In this document: piece after piece, positions 44,141 to 56,112 of the stretch
Layout: every line of letters starts with the position of its first letter
Numbering within the stretch: position 1 is the first letter of the stretch
Assembly (NCBI RefSeq): GCF_003255815.1
Contig: NC_037674.1
Coordinates: 20,295,537-20,359,536, forward strand
DNA: 64,000 nt
Direction of reading: 5' to 3'
Source: Theropithecus gelada
Taxonomy: Eukaryota; Chordata; Mammalia; Primates; Cercopithecidae
Program-made: the position numbers and the translations under genes
The notes under the pieces: generated by a model
The model's input: only the letters and a program-made list of their open reading frames with translations
The model's database searches: none
What the model was told of the DNA's origin: nothing

Positions 44141-44549
44141 CTTCTCTTCTTTGTTAACGCCTTGTATTTAGACAATGTTATCTGTACTATTTCTATAGTT
44201 TATACCTCACAAATATTTTCTTTTGGCCTAATATATGATCAATTTTTGTGAATTATCCACAGATACTTTAAAAAAAAGTGTATTCTCTTTCTTGAGTACC
44301 AAGTTTTATCTGTGTTATTAATTATGCTATTTAGCCCTTCTCTGTCGTTTTGACTCCTACTACAGTGTTTCCATTTTTTCTTGTACATCCTGCGATTTTA
44401 TGTTTTAATTAATATTCATGTTGGTGCTAAGTTATTTGGTGCTTAGGTATTCAAAACATTGTAACTGGTGAACTGCATTTTTTTTATCATGATAGATTAT
44501 TTATTTGTACCCCTTAACATTTGTTTGTCCCGATGTTAGCCTTGCCTGA

Positions 44550-45546
44550 TAGGGAGAAACCAGAACAGAAAAGTGGAAAATTCCAAAAACCAGAGTGCCT
44601 CTTCTCCTCCAAAGGATCGCAGCTCCTCGCCAGCAAGGGAACAAAACTGGACAGACAGTAAGTTTGACGAGTTCACAAAAGTAGGCTTCAGAAGGTTGAT
44701 AATAACAAACTTCTCTGAGGTAAAGGAGGATGTTCGAAATCATCACAAGGAAGCTAAAAACCTTGAATAAACAGTGTAGAGAAGACCTTAAACGACCTGA
44801 TGAAGCTGAAAACCATAGCACGAGAACTTCGTGATGCAAGCACAAGCTTCAATAGCCGATTCGATCAAGTGGAAGAAAAGGTATCAGTGACTGAAGATCA
44901 AATGAATGAAATATAGTGAGAAGACAAGATTAGAGAAAAAAGAGTGAAAAGAAACAAACAAAGGCTCCAAGAAATATGGGACTATGTGAAAAGGCCAAAT
45001 CTACGTTTGATTGTTGTACCTAAAAGTGATATGGAAAATGGAAACACGCTGGAAAACACTCTTAAGGATATTATCCAGGAGAGCTTCCACAACCTAGCAA
45101 GGCAGGCCAACATTCAAATCCAGGAAATACAGAGAACACCACAACGATACTCCTTGAGGAAAGCAACCCCAAGACACATAATTGTCAGATTCACCAAGGT
45201 TGAAATGAGGGAAAAAATGTTAAGGGCAGCCAGAGAGAAAGCTCAGGTTACCCACAAAGGGAAGCCCATCAGACTAACACCAGATCTCTCAGCAGAAACT
45301 CTACAAGCCAGAAGAGAGTGGGGGCCAATATTCAACATTCTTTAAGAAAGGAATTTTCAACCCAGAATTTCATATCCAGCCAAACTAAGCTTCATAAGTG
45401 AAGGAGAAATAAAATCCTTTACAGACAAGCAAATGCTGAGAGATTTTGTCACCACCAGGCCTGCCTTACAAGAGCTCCTGAAGGAAACACTAAACATGGA
45501 AAGGAACAATTGGCACCAGCCACTGCAAAAACATACCAAATTTTAA
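44550..45546 (+). pseudogene. L1 ORF1 remnant
   Basis: Fragments in two frames keep ORF1p hallmarks: SASSPPKDRSSSPAREQNWT (N-terminus) and RPNLRLIVVPKSD, QIQEIQRTPQRYS and LSAETLQARREWGPIF (RRM and C-terminal domain, in the 133-codon frame 44944-45345). Stops in the coiled-coil region (near 44768 and 44914) and a shift after 45345 inactivate it. Confidence 0.92.
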
Positions 45547-45609
45547 AGACTATTGATGCTAGGGAGAAACTGCATCAATTAACAGGCAAAATAACCAGCT
45601 GACATCATA

Positions 45610-48600
45610 ATGACAGGATCAAATTCACACGTAACAATATTAACCTTAAACGTAAATGGGCTAAATGTCCCAATTAAAAGACATAGACTGACAAATTGGA
45701 TAAAGAGTCAAGACTCATTGGTGTGCTGTATTCAGGAGACCCATCTCATGTACAGAGATGCACAGTGGCTCAAAATAAAGGGATGGAGGAAGATCTACCA
45801 AGCAAATGGAAAGCAAAACAACAACAACAACAACAAAAAACCAGGGGTTGCAATCCTAGTCTCTGATAAAACAGACTTTAAACCAACAAAGATCAAAAGA
45901 GACAAAGAAGGCCATTACATAATGGTAAGGGAATCAATTCAACAAGAAGAGCTAACTATCCTAAATATATATGCACCCAATACAGGAGCACCCAGATTCA
46001 TAAAGCAAGTCCTTAGAGACCTACAAGGAGACCTAGACTCCCACACAATAATGGGAGACACTAACATCCCACTGTCAATATTAGACAGATCAACGAGACA
46101 GAAGGTTAACAAGGATATCCAGGACTTGAACTCAGCTCTGCACTAAGTGGACCTAATAGACATCTACAGAACTCTCCACCCCAAATCAACAGAATATACA
46201 TTCTTCTAAGCACCACATCACTCTTATTCCAAAATTGACCACATATTTGGAAGTAAAGCACTTCTCAGCAAATGTAAAACAACAGAAATCACAACAAACT
46301 GTCTCTCAGACCACAGTGCAAACAAATTAGAACTCAGGATTAAGAAACTCACTCAAAACTGCAAAACTACATGGAAGCTGAACAACCTGTTCCTGAATGA
46401 CTACTGGGTAAATAACGAAATGAAGGCAGAAATAAAGATGTTCCTTGAAATCAATGAGAACAAAGACACAACGTGCCACAATCTCTGGGACACATTTAAA
46501 GCAGTGTGTAGAGGGAAATTTATAGCACTAAATGCCCACAAGAGAAAGTAGGAAAGATCTAAAATCAACACCGTATCGTCACAATGGAAAGAACTAGAGA
46601 AGCAAGAGCAAACACATTCAAAAGCTAGCAGAAGGCAAGAAATAACTAAGATCAGAGTAGAACTGAAGGAGACAGAGACACAAAAACCTTCAAAAAAATC
46701 AATGACTCCAGGAGCTGGTTTTTTGAAAAGACCAACAAAATAGGTAGACCACTAGCAAGACTAATAAAGAAGAAACAAGAATCAAATAGCCACAATAAAA
46801 AGTGATAAAGGGGATATCACCACTGATCCCACAGAAATACAAACTACCATCAGAGAATACTATAAACACCTCTATGCAAATAAACTAGAAAATCGAGAAG
46901 AAATGAATAAGTTCCTGGACACATACACCTTCCCAAGACTAAACCAGGAAGAAGTTGAATCTCTGAATGAACCAATAACCAGTTCTGAAATTGAGGCAAT
47001 AATTAATAGCCTACCAACCAAAAAAAGTCCAGGACCAGACAGATTCACAGCCGAATTCTACCAGAGGTACAAAGAGGAGCTGGTACCATTCCTTCTGAAA
47101 CTATTCCAAACAATAGAAAAAGAGAGAATCATCCCTAACTCATTTTATGAGGCCAGCATCATCCTGATACCAAAGCCTGGCAGAGACACAACAAAAAAAG
47201 AGAAATTTAGACCAATACCCCTGATGAACATCAATGTGAAAATTCTCAATAAAGTACTGGCAAACCAAATCCAGCAGTATATAAAAAAGCTTACCCACCA
47301 TGATCAAGTCAGCTTTATCCCTGGGATGCAAGGCTGGTTCCACACATGCAAATCAATAAGCATAATCCATCACGTAAACAGAACCAATGATAAAAACCAC
47401 AAGATTTTCTCAATAGATGCAGAAAAGGCTTTTGACAAAATTCAATAGCACTTCATGCTAAAAACTCTCAATAAACTGGGTATTGATGGAACATCTCAAA
47501 ATAATATCTCAAAATAATAAGAGCTAGTTATGACAAATCCATAGCCAATATCATACTAAATGGGCAAAAACTGGAAGCATTCCCTTTGAAAACCAGCACA
47601 AGACTAGGATGCCCTCTTTCACCACTCCTATTCAGCATAGTGTTGGAAGTTCTGGCTAGGGCAATCAGGCAAGAGAAAGAAATAAAGGGTATTCAATTAG
47701 GAAAAGAGGAAGTCAAATTGTCCCTGTTTGCAGATGACATGATTGTATATTTAGAAAACCCCACTGTCTCAGCCCCAAATCTCCTTAAGCTGATAAGCAA
47801 CTTCAGCAAAGTCTCAGGATACAAAATCAATGTGCAAAAATCACAAGCATTCCTATATGCCAATAACAGACAAACAGAGAGCCAAATTATGAGTGAACTC
47901 CCATTCACAATTGCTACAAAGAGAATAAAATACCTAGGAATTCAACTTACAAGAGATGTGAAGGACCTCTTCAAGGAGAACAAAAAAACACTGCTCAATG
48001 AAATAAAAGAGGACACAAACAAATAGAAGAACATTCCATGCTCATGCATAGGAATAATCAATATCATGAAAATGGCCATACTGCTCAAGGTAATTTATAG
48101 ATTCAATGCCATCTCCATCAAGCTACCAATGACTTTCTTCACAGAATTGGAAAAAACTACTTTAAAGTTCACATGGAACCAAAAAGGAGCCCGCATAGCC
48201 AAGATAATCCTAAGCAAAAAGAACAAAGCACGAGGCATCATGCTCCCTGACTTCAAACTATACTACAAGGCTACAGTAACCAAAACAGCATGGTACTGGT
48301 ACCAAAACAGATATATAGACCAATAGAACAGAAGAGAGGCCTCAGAAATAACACCACACATCTACAACCATCTGACCTTTGACCAACCTGACAAAAACAA
48401 GCAATGGAGAAAGGATTCCCTATTTAATAAATGGTGCTGGGAAAACTGGCTAGCAATATGTAGAAAGCTGAAACTGGATCCGTTCCATACACCACATACA
48501 AAAATTAACTCAAAGTGGATTAAATACTTAAATGTAAGACCTAAAACCATAAAAACTCTAGAAGAAAACCTAGGCAATACCAATACCATTCAGGACATAG

Positions 48601-49290
48601 ATATGGGCAAGGACTTTATGACTAAAACACCAAAAGCAATGGCAACAAAAGCCAAAATAGACAAATGGGGTCTAATTAAACTAAAGAGCTTCTGCACAGC
48701 AAAAGAAACTGTCATCAGAGTGAACAGGCAACCTACAGAATGGGAGAAAAATTTTGCAATCTACCCAACTGACAAAGTGCTAATATCCAGAATCTACAGA
48801 GAACTTAAAGAAATGTACAAAAAAAAAAAAGAAAAAAAAGAAAAAAGAAAAAAAAAACAACCCCATCAAAAAGTGGGCAAAGATATGAACAGACACTTCT
48901 CAAAAGAAGACATTTATGCAGCCAACAAACACATGAAAAAATGCTCATCATCACTGGTCATCAGAGGAATGCAAATCAAAACCACAATGAGATATCATCT
49001 CACACCAGTTAGAATGGCAATCATTAAAAAGTCAGGAAACAACAGATGCTGAAGAGGATGTGGAGAAATAGGAATGCTTTTACACTGTTGGTGGGAGTGT
49101 AAATTAGTTCAACCATTGTGGAAGACAGTGTGGCGATTCCATGGAATACTATGCAACCATAAAAAAGGATGAGTTCATGTCCTTTGGAAGGACAGGGATG
49201 AAGCTAGAAACCATCATTCTCAGCAAACTGTCACAAGGACAGAAAACCAAACACCTCATGTTCTCACTCACAGGTGGAAGTTGAACAATG
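45610..49290 (+). pseudogene. L1 ORF2 remnant
   Basis: It starts MTGSNSHVTILTLNVNG. The endonuclease part (178 codons, with QETHL) is open to 46146 and is followed by stops. Reverse-transcriptase pieces at 46903-47448 and 47586-48026 keep FADDMIVYL. Further pieces lie at 48066-48326 and 48603-49052. An (AAC)n slippage has lengthened the endonuclease near 45817-45838. The C-terminal part carries the 210-base deletion. Confidence 0.92.
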
Positions 49291-49669
49291 AGAACACATG
49301 GACACAGGGCAGGGAACATAACACACCTGGGCCTGTCAGTGGGTGGGAGGCTGGGGGAGGGATAGCATTAGGAGAAATACCTAATGTAAATGACAAGTTG
49401 ATGTGTGCAGCAAACCAACATGGCACATATATACCTGTGTAACAAACCTGAGCATTGTGCACATGTATCCTAGAATTTAAAGTGTAATAGAAAATAAAAA
49501 AGAAGAAAGAGAAAACAAAACAAAACAAAACAAAATTATAACCGTTGCTTTCTTCTAATTTACATTTGTAAAGATTTCTGATTTATTTTGTTTTGGATCC
49601 CTTGTGTACAGCATAGAGTAGAATTTTGCCTTATGATTTAATCCAAATTTATTTTATTTTACTTTCAGT

Positions 49670-49812
49670 TTTTATTATTTTTTAAATAAAAAATAGAGAT
49701 GAGGTCTCACTATGTTGCCCAGGCTCGTTATGAACTCCTGGGCCCAAATGATCCTCCTGCCTAAGCCTCCCAAAGTGCTAGGATTACAGGTGTGGGTCAC
49801 CACGCCTCGCTG
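49670..49812 (-). mobile_element. Free left Alu monomer, minus strand
   Basis: 'tagagatgaggtctcactatgttgcccagg' to 'gtgggtcaccacgcctcgct', a diverged monomer. Confidence 0.8.
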
Positions 49813-50420
49813 AACCTTCTCTTATTTTAATACATTAGTTTAGCACATTTATATTTATCAAATTGACATACTTGTTATTATCAATATAATATATATAACT
49901 TTATATGATGCCTTCTATTATTTCATAGATTCTTTAAAAACTCTGATGTTGTGGTATGTATTTGGTTTTATTTTTTCTGAAAATCTGGAAAGGTTATATT
50001 TTTATTTTAGTGGTTGTCTTCATAATTTATATACTTAATCTTCCTCTTTTAGGCATTATCTATCAATCCCCTAATATGAATAAATAATGAAATTAGAATA
50101 TTTTCTCATATTCTCCCTATCCTGCTCTTGATGACTTCTCTTTTTGCCATAGTTTTCCCATTTATTTCTTGGTTGGTTTAAGTTCATCTTCTAGTAGTTT
50201 CTTCAAGGAAGGCTCATGGCAACAATATTTCTTGAGATCCTGCCATGATTGGAAATGTCTCACCGTGCCTTTTTATGTAAACAGACAGAGATAAACACAA
50301 CAGAATATCTTGAGAATTGACTCAGAAGTATGCCATGTGATGCTACCTTGAAGTCAGAATAACCTGCATTATAGCTAAAACAAACTTTATATTACTATTC
50401 CTTTTTACCTTCCTCCCTTC

Positions 50421-50705
50421 TTCTCTCTCTCTCTCTCTCCACTCACTGCAGCCTCTGCCTCTGCTCTGCCTCCCGGGTTCAAGCGATTCTCCTGCCTCAG
50501 CCACCCAAGTAGCTGGGATTGCAGGCGTGTGCCACCACATCTGACTAATTTTTGTGTTTTTGTATTTATTTTTTATTTTTATTTTTTGTAGAGACAGGGT
50601 TTCACCATGTTACCCAGGCTGGTCTCGAACTCCTGAGCTCAAGTGATCTGCCTGCCTTGGCCTCCCAAAGTGCTGGGATTATAAGTGTGAGCCACCACAC
50701 CCGGC
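50421..50705 (-). mobile_element. Alu, minus strand, truncated at its 3' end by a (CT)n run
   Basis: A (TC)n run (50421-50440) replaces the usual GAGACGGAGT block. The rest continues from CACTCACTGCAGCCTCTGCC to GAGCCACCACACCCGGCC. Confidence 0.85.
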
Positions 50706-51250
50706 CCCTTTTTTAGTTTCTTATCCAGCTGCTCCCATATCAGACCTCATCTTTTAAAATTTTATTTTTTGTTTGCCTCTCTCCATTCATTCACATGCTC
50801 ATTTGAGAAGACTTAAGTTCTCCCAGCTTTGGACAATAACTGCTTTTAGAAACTGTAAGGTTTCAAGAGAACAGTTGTTTTAAAAATGGAGCATGTGTAT
50901 TATGTGGCCAGTGTCTTCTCTCTAACTTGGTTATAAAACTAAAACCATTCTTCACTGCTCTAACATGCTGAATAAATCAACTGAGGGGCAGGGGGTGTTT
51001 ATCACTGTTTATATACGTTATATGAGTTGTCATGAGGCTGTGTGACTTATCTAAGTGGAATATTGAATATCCATTGAAATGGATTTGTTAAGTCTTTTAC
51101 ATTATTAATGAGCATTTAAATGCAACAGGTATCATTTCAGGTGACTTAACATGAATGAATAAAAGTCAGAGCTATTCGATTATTTTTTGCTTGAAAAAAA
51201 AAAATAGACTTTGTACCTCAGAGTGAACTCCTCACCTTACAGAAGTATAC
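50706..51250. other. Intergenic sequence, unassigned
   Basis: No recognised repeat or gene. Confidence 0.4.
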
Positions 51251-51259
51251 TTTTCCAGC

Positions 51260-51850
51260 TTTTGCGTTAAGGTCTTCAGCCATAGGCCTCCTCACTACCT
51301 TTCTTCTTGCACCCTGGCATTTCCTACAATGTAAAACACTGGAGGATCTATGTGAACCCCTGGGTTGGGTCACTTGCCAGGCTCTAGTTGCCGTTGTTGT
51401 TTTTGTTGTTTTGTGCCACTCTCCCCTTGTTCACTGGGATTCTGCCACACTGCTGATTTTTCATGATGGTCTCTCCCTCTTGGACTCCACGTTTGTAGTT
51501 CCTCCCGCCTGGAACATACAATCTGCCTCCCTAGCCTCACTGCTGTCACAACTCAAATCTCTCAAGTACAGCTTTAGCTATCACTCCCTCAGGGCAAACT
51601 TCCCTTGCTTTCGAGCTAGACTAGATTCCTCTGTTACACACTTTCATGGTTTTCTTTTCTTTTCCTTCATAGCCCTTACCATAATTGTGTTTCAGTCATT
51701 ACTTCTACGATTATCTGCTTAATGGCTTCTCCTCCCTTAAGTGGGGATTGTGTCTGTCTTATTCATTGCATCCCCAGCACCTTGTACCAGCATGTCATAG
51801 ACACTTATTACATAGTTGCTGAATAACTGGATGAATGATTCCGTCCCAAT
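51260..51850 (+). mobile_element. L2 LINE 3' region, plus strand
   Basis: L2-like order: 'cctcccgcctggaacatacaatc', 'ctcaaatctctcaag', 'cccttaccataattgtg', 'gtggggattgtgtctgtcttattcattgcatccccagcacctt' and 'tgctgaataactggatgaatga'. Confidence 0.65.
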
Positions 51851-51989
51851 ATGGCTCCCACTCCCATCTTTCCACCAAAACTCCTTCTGCATGATTACCA
51901 ATTACCTCCTTGTTGCTGAACCCACTAGATATTATTTGGTTTCCATCTTGAATTCTTACCAGTATTAAACACTTGACCACTTTTTTCTT

Positions 51990-52284
51990 TTTTTTTTGAG
52001 ACGGAGTCTGCCTCTGTCGCCCAGGCTGGAGTGCAGTGGCCGGATCTCAGCTGACTGCAAGCTCCGCCTCCCGGGTTCATGCCATTCTCCTGCCTCAGCC
52101 TCCCGAGTAGCCGGGACTGTACAGGCGCCCGCCACCGCGCCCAGCTAGTTTTTTGTATTTTTTTTTAGTAGAGACGGGGTTTCACCGTGTTAGCCAGGAT
52201 GGTCTCCATCTCCTGACCTCATGATCCGCCCGTCTCGGCCTCCCAAAGTGCTGGGATTACAGGCTTGAGCCACCGCGCCCGGCC
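51990..52284 (-). mobile_element. Young AluY of Old World monkey (YR) type
   Basis: It runs from GAGACGGAGTCTGCCTCTGT to GAGCCACCGCGCCCGGCC, with the diagnostic GGCCGGATCTCAGCTG, CGCCCGTCTCGGCC and ACAGGCTTGAGCC. ACTTTTTTCTT on both sides is the duplication. Confidence 0.92.
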
Positions 52285-52590
52285 ACTTTTTTCTTAAAAC
52301 ACTGCTTTTTGTGCCTTCACTTTCTCTCAGGATCCTTTGCTGGTTCCTCTTCACTTTTCCTAGTTCCTTGATGTTGGATGCTTAGAGCTTGGACCTGAGC
52401 TATGTCCTTTTTTAAATTGTATGTTCAGTCCCTAGATTATCTTGTTCTCACTTACTGCTTTCAATGAAGTCTATATACCAATGACTTCCAAATTTAATCT
52501 AGACCTTCAAGTCTAGACTTTCCCAGTCTGCTATATAGCATGTGCCCTATATTGCTTGGTCACTTTACCTGGATGTCTGCTATAGGCATC
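52285..52590. other. Intergenic sequence, unassigned
   Basis: No recognised repeat or gene. It ends at the first base of the MST-type LTR. Confidence 0.4.
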
Positions 52591-53153
52591 TGCTATAGTT
52601 TAGACGTTTGTCCCTCAACAGCTCGGGAGGCTGAGGCAGGAGAATGGCGTAAACCCGGGAGGCGGAGCTTGCAGTGAGCTGAGATCCGGCCACTGCACTC
52701 CAGCCTGGGCGACAGAGCCAGACTCCATCTCAAAAAAAAAAAAAAAAGAAAAAGAAATTTGATCCCAATGTTGAAGGTACGGCCTAATGGGAGGTGTTTG
52801 GGCCATGGGCGTGGACAACAGATAAATAGATTAATGTCATCCCTCTGGGGTTGGGGAAGTGAGAGTGAGCGAGTGAATCGTTGCTCTGTTAGTTCCCACC
52901 AAAGCTGTTTGTTAAAAAGAGCCTGGCACCCCCCTACTCTCTCTTGCTTCCTTTCTCGCCATGTGCTCTCTGCACACCTTGGCTCCTCTTTACCTTCACC
53001 ATGAGTGGAAGCAGCCTGAAGCCCTCACCAGAAGCAGATGCTGATGCCATGCTTATCATACAGCCTGCAGAACTGTGAGCCACATAAACCTCTTCTTTAC
53101 AAATTACTCAGCCTCAGGTATTCCTTTATAGCAACACAAAATAGACGAAGACA
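52591..53153 (+). mobile_element. MST-type MaLR 5' LTR, split by an Alu
   Basis: It starts TGCTATAGTTTAGACGTTTG and, after an Alu fragment, resumes AATTTGATCCCAATGTTG, 'ggtgtttgggccatggg', 'gttaaaaagagcctggcacc', 'ccatgagtggaagcagcc' and 'acataaacctcttctttac', ending 'aaaatagacgaagaca'. It is colinear with the second LTR at 54722-55186. Confidence 0.88.
52618..52753 (+). mobile_element. 3' half of a young AluY, plus strand
   Basis: It enters at CAGCTCGGGAGGCTGAGGC, has GATCCGGCCACTGCACTCC (YR-type GGCC), and ends in about 18 A plus AAAAAG. The 5' half is missing, about 30 bases of the LTR appear lost at the join, and there is no clear duplication. Confidence 0.85.
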
Positions 53154-54721
53154 GAAAATTAATACTGAGGAGTAGGGTGTTGCTATAAAGATACTTGAAA
53201 ATGTGGAAATGGCTTTGGACTAGTTAATGGGCAGAGGTTGGAAGAGTTTGGAGGGCTCAGAAGAAGATAAAAAGACTAGGAAAAGTTAGAAACTTCTTAC
53301 ATATTGGTTAAATGGTTGTGACCAAAATGTTTATAGACATATAGACAGTGAAGGTCATGCTGACAAAGTCTCAGATGGAAATGAAGAACTTATTGGGAAC
53401 TGGAGCAAATGTCACCCATATTACGCCTTAGCAAAGAACTTGGCTGCATTGTGTTCATGGCCTAGGGCTTTGTGGAAGGCCAAATGTAAGAGTGATGACC
53501 TAGGGTATCTGGTGGAAGAAATTTCTAAACAGCAACGCATTCAATTAGTGGCATGCCTACTTTTAACAGCTTATGATCAGATACAGCAGCAAAAGAATGA
53601 GCTAAAGGTGGAATTTCTAATTAAAAGAGAAACAGAGCAAAACAATTTGGAACATTTATAACTTGGTCATGTGGTAGAGAAGGAAAGAATGTTTTCAGGT
53701 GAGGAATCCGAGGGTGATGTGGAGCAACCACTTGCTAGAGAGATAACCATGGATAAAAGGGAAGCAGGTGCTAATAGAACAATGGGGAAAAGGCCTCAAA
53801 GACATTTCCAAAATCTTTGAGGTCGTCCCTCCCATCACAGGCTCAGAGGCCTATGAGGACAGAACAGTTTCAGGGGACAGGCCTGGGGTGCTTTTGCCCT
53901 GTGCCACCACAGGATGGGAGGGGCATCCCAATTGCTCTAGCTCTAGCCTGAGCCCAAACAGCCCCGGGTACCACTCAGGCTGCTGTTCCAAAGAGTGTAA
54001 GCCTTAAGTTCTGGCAGCTTCCTCATGGTGTTGTCTGCAGGCTCCCAGAATGCAAGAGTGGTAGAGGCTTGGCAGCCTCCACCTAGATTTCAGAGGATGT
54101 ATTGGAAAACCTGAGTGCCCAGGCAGAAGCCTGCCACAAGGTCAAGCCACTGCAGAGAAACTGTACTAGGGCAGTGCCTAGTAGCTGAGGAAGCAGGGCT
54201 GCTGCCCTCCACCCTAGCATTATGGAGTCACCAGCAGCATGCACCTCAGTCTGTGAAAGCCTCAGGCACTCCACTCCAACCCATAAGAGCAGCCATGTAA
54301 GCAGCGCTCAGCAAAGCCATAGGGGTAGGGCTGTCTGAGGCACTGGGAGTTAAACCAGTGTGCCCAGAACGCGGGACATGGAGTCAAAGTGTATTTTGGA
54401 GCTTTAAGATTTAATGTCTGCCTGTCTGCCCTACTGGGTTTTAGACTTGCATGGGCCTGTGACCTTTCTTTGGCCAATTTCTCCTTTGGGGAATGAAAAT
54501 GTTTACCTAATGCCTGTACAATCATCGCACCTGGGAATTAAATAACTTGTTTTTGATTTTACAGGCTCATAGCTGAAAGGAATTTGCGCTGAGTCTCAGA
54601 TGAGACTTTGGACTTCAGACTTTTAAGCTGATGTTGGAACAAGTTAATGCTTTTGGGACTATTGGGGTAGAATGCATTTTGCATGTGAGAAGGACATGAG
54701 TTTGGGGGGAAAGGGGCAGAA
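53154..54721 (+). mobile_element. MST-type MaLR internal region
   Basis: Just after the 5' LTR come 'gaaaattaatactgaggagtagggtgttgctataaagatac' and 'gtggaaatggctttggac', the usual start of MaLR internal sequence. Just before the 3' LTR is a purine-rich GGGGGGAAAGGGGCAGAA, the polypurine tract. MaLR internals are short and non-coding here; frames up to 87 codons are not credible genes. Confidence 0.82.
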
Positions 54722-55186
54722 TGTGATAGTTTGGATGTTTGTCTCCCCAAGCCTCATGTTGGAATTTGATCCCAATGTTGGAAGTGGGGCCTAATGGGAA
54801 ATATTTGGATCAGGGAGGGTGACCTCTCATGAATGGATTAATGCCCTCCTGGGTGGCTTGGTGGGGCAGGTAAAGGGACGGAGTTCTCACTCTATTATGC
54901 TGGTTGTTAGTTTCCAGGAAAGCTGGTTGGTAAAAAGAGCCTAGCACCTTCCTGCTCTCTCTTGCTTCCTCTCTCACCACATGATCTCGGCACATGCTCA
55001 CTCTCCTTCCCCCTTCCCTTCTGCCAGTAGTGGAGGCAACCTGCAGCCCCTCGGCAGAAGCTGAGCAGATGCTGGCACCATGCTTATTGTATAGCCTGCA
55101 CAATCATGAGCCATATAAACCTCTTTCCTCTATAAATTACCTAGCCTCAGATATTCCTTTACAGCAACATAAAATAGACAAAGACA
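54722..55186 (+). mobile_element. MST-type MaLR 3' LTR
   Basis: It runs from TGTGATAGTTTGGATGTTTG through 'gtggggcctaatgggaaatatttgg', 'gtaaaaagagcctagcacc' and 'catataaacctctttcc' to 'aaaatagacaaagaca'. Flanking pentamers GCATC (52586) and CCATC (55187) are compatible with a 5-base target duplication with one change. Confidence 0.9.
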
Positions 55187-55914
55187 CCATCTCAAACTTG
55201 GCCTACCCAAAATTACACTTTTGATATTTTCCCCAAATGTGCTCCTCAACAAATCTCAGCTGAGAGTATCTTCATCCATCCAGTTAGTCATGCCAGAAAT
55301 CTGGGAGTCAGCCTTTCTGCTATCTTCTCCTCAACTCCCATAAGCTAACCCTTTACCAAGTTCCATGGATCCTACCTCCAAAATAAATCTTGAATCTGTC
55401 TATTTCACTCTACCTTCACTTCCACCATTTATCCAAGTCCAAATCACTATTCTCAGCTGGCATATAGCAGAAACTTCAACCGGTCTACTTGCTTCCATTC
55501 TTCCTGTGCTACCAGCACTGCCACCACTACCAAAGAGCCTCTCTCCTTGGATAGTTCTAGACTAAAATTCCTGCTCTCTAACTCTCTTTTCCTAACTCTT
55601 CTTAGTGCTTTCTTCAGGTTTGTTAATGGAAAGTATGTTAATGTTTCCTCAGGGTGGCCTCTATTAATCTCTTTTATTGAATGTGGATTTTACTAGTTTA
55701 ACTTTCATTGTCCACCTTATTTCCAAGTTCTTCAAGAAATTTTACGGTTTTTGGTTTTTCGTTGCTTCTTTCATTTGTTGTGAATAGCTAGGGGTGAGTA
55801 ACTGAACAGCTGATGAAGCAATGGAGAAAGCCATAGTCAGGATTTTATAACTGTTCTGACCTTTGGGACACCAAGGACGTATGGCACACTGATTTTTCTT
55901 GTTAATACACTATG
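55187..55914. other. Intergenic sequence, unassigned
   Basis: Mixed sequence with no recognised repeat or gene. Confidence 0.4.
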
Positions 55915-56029
55915 TAATCCAGACCTGCAATAACCCAGTATCTGTGATAAGGGGAGACTAACCCATCACAGACACTGGGCTATTGCAGGTTATCCAGACC
56001 CAGTAACTGTGATGCGTTAAAGTCTCCCC
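55915..56029. repeat. Nested inverted and direct repeat cluster
   Basis: Arm 55923-55948 pairs with 55965-55990 (24 of 26, 16-base loop). The middle segment 55951-55979 also pairs with 55999-56029 (about 26 of 29, with a 2-base bulge). The outer segments are therefore imperfect direct repeats (TCCAGACC..CCAGTA.CTGTGAT) around an inverted copy. Confidence 0.9.
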
Positions 56030-56112
56030 TAGATATATGACTCCACAGGATTAATTTTTAATTAATTATATTTTAAACTCCAAATAAGTTTTTTTCTTTT
56101 TCTTTTTTTTCC

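Larger units (their letters stand above)
44548..49500 (+). mobile_element. 5'-truncated L1 (L1PA-type), plus strand
   Basis: It begins at about the ORF1 start ('agggagaaaccagaacag' in place of ATGGGGAAAAAACAG) and runs through ORF1 (to about 45546), ORF2 (from 45610) and the 3' UTR to an A-rich end. Both ORFs carry many stops and shifts. About 210 bases of the ORF2 C-terminal end are missing near 49139 compared with the full-length copy at 12916-19064. It lies within an older minus-strand L1. Confidence 0.95.
43806..50335 (-). mobile_element. Older L1 (L1M type), minus strand, split by younger insertions
   Basis: The left part 43815-43985 is reverse ORF2 (frame MFYEASITLISKTEKD, DIKARKILNK-like). 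Next, 44160-44530 ('atatatgatcaatttttgtg', 'gtgtattctctttcttgag') continues toward the endonuclease. To the right, 49800-50335 ('catttatatttatcaaattgac', 'tagtagtttcttcaaggaaggctc') resembles the ORF1 side. A 5 kb L1 and Alu monomers lie inside. It is heavily decayed. Confidence 0.6.

Noticed and set aside
52591..55186. Protein-coding gene in the MaLR internal region (frames at 53440, 53768 and others)
   Set aside because: The frames are short, unconnected, and lie wholly inside a repeat with both LTRs recognisable.
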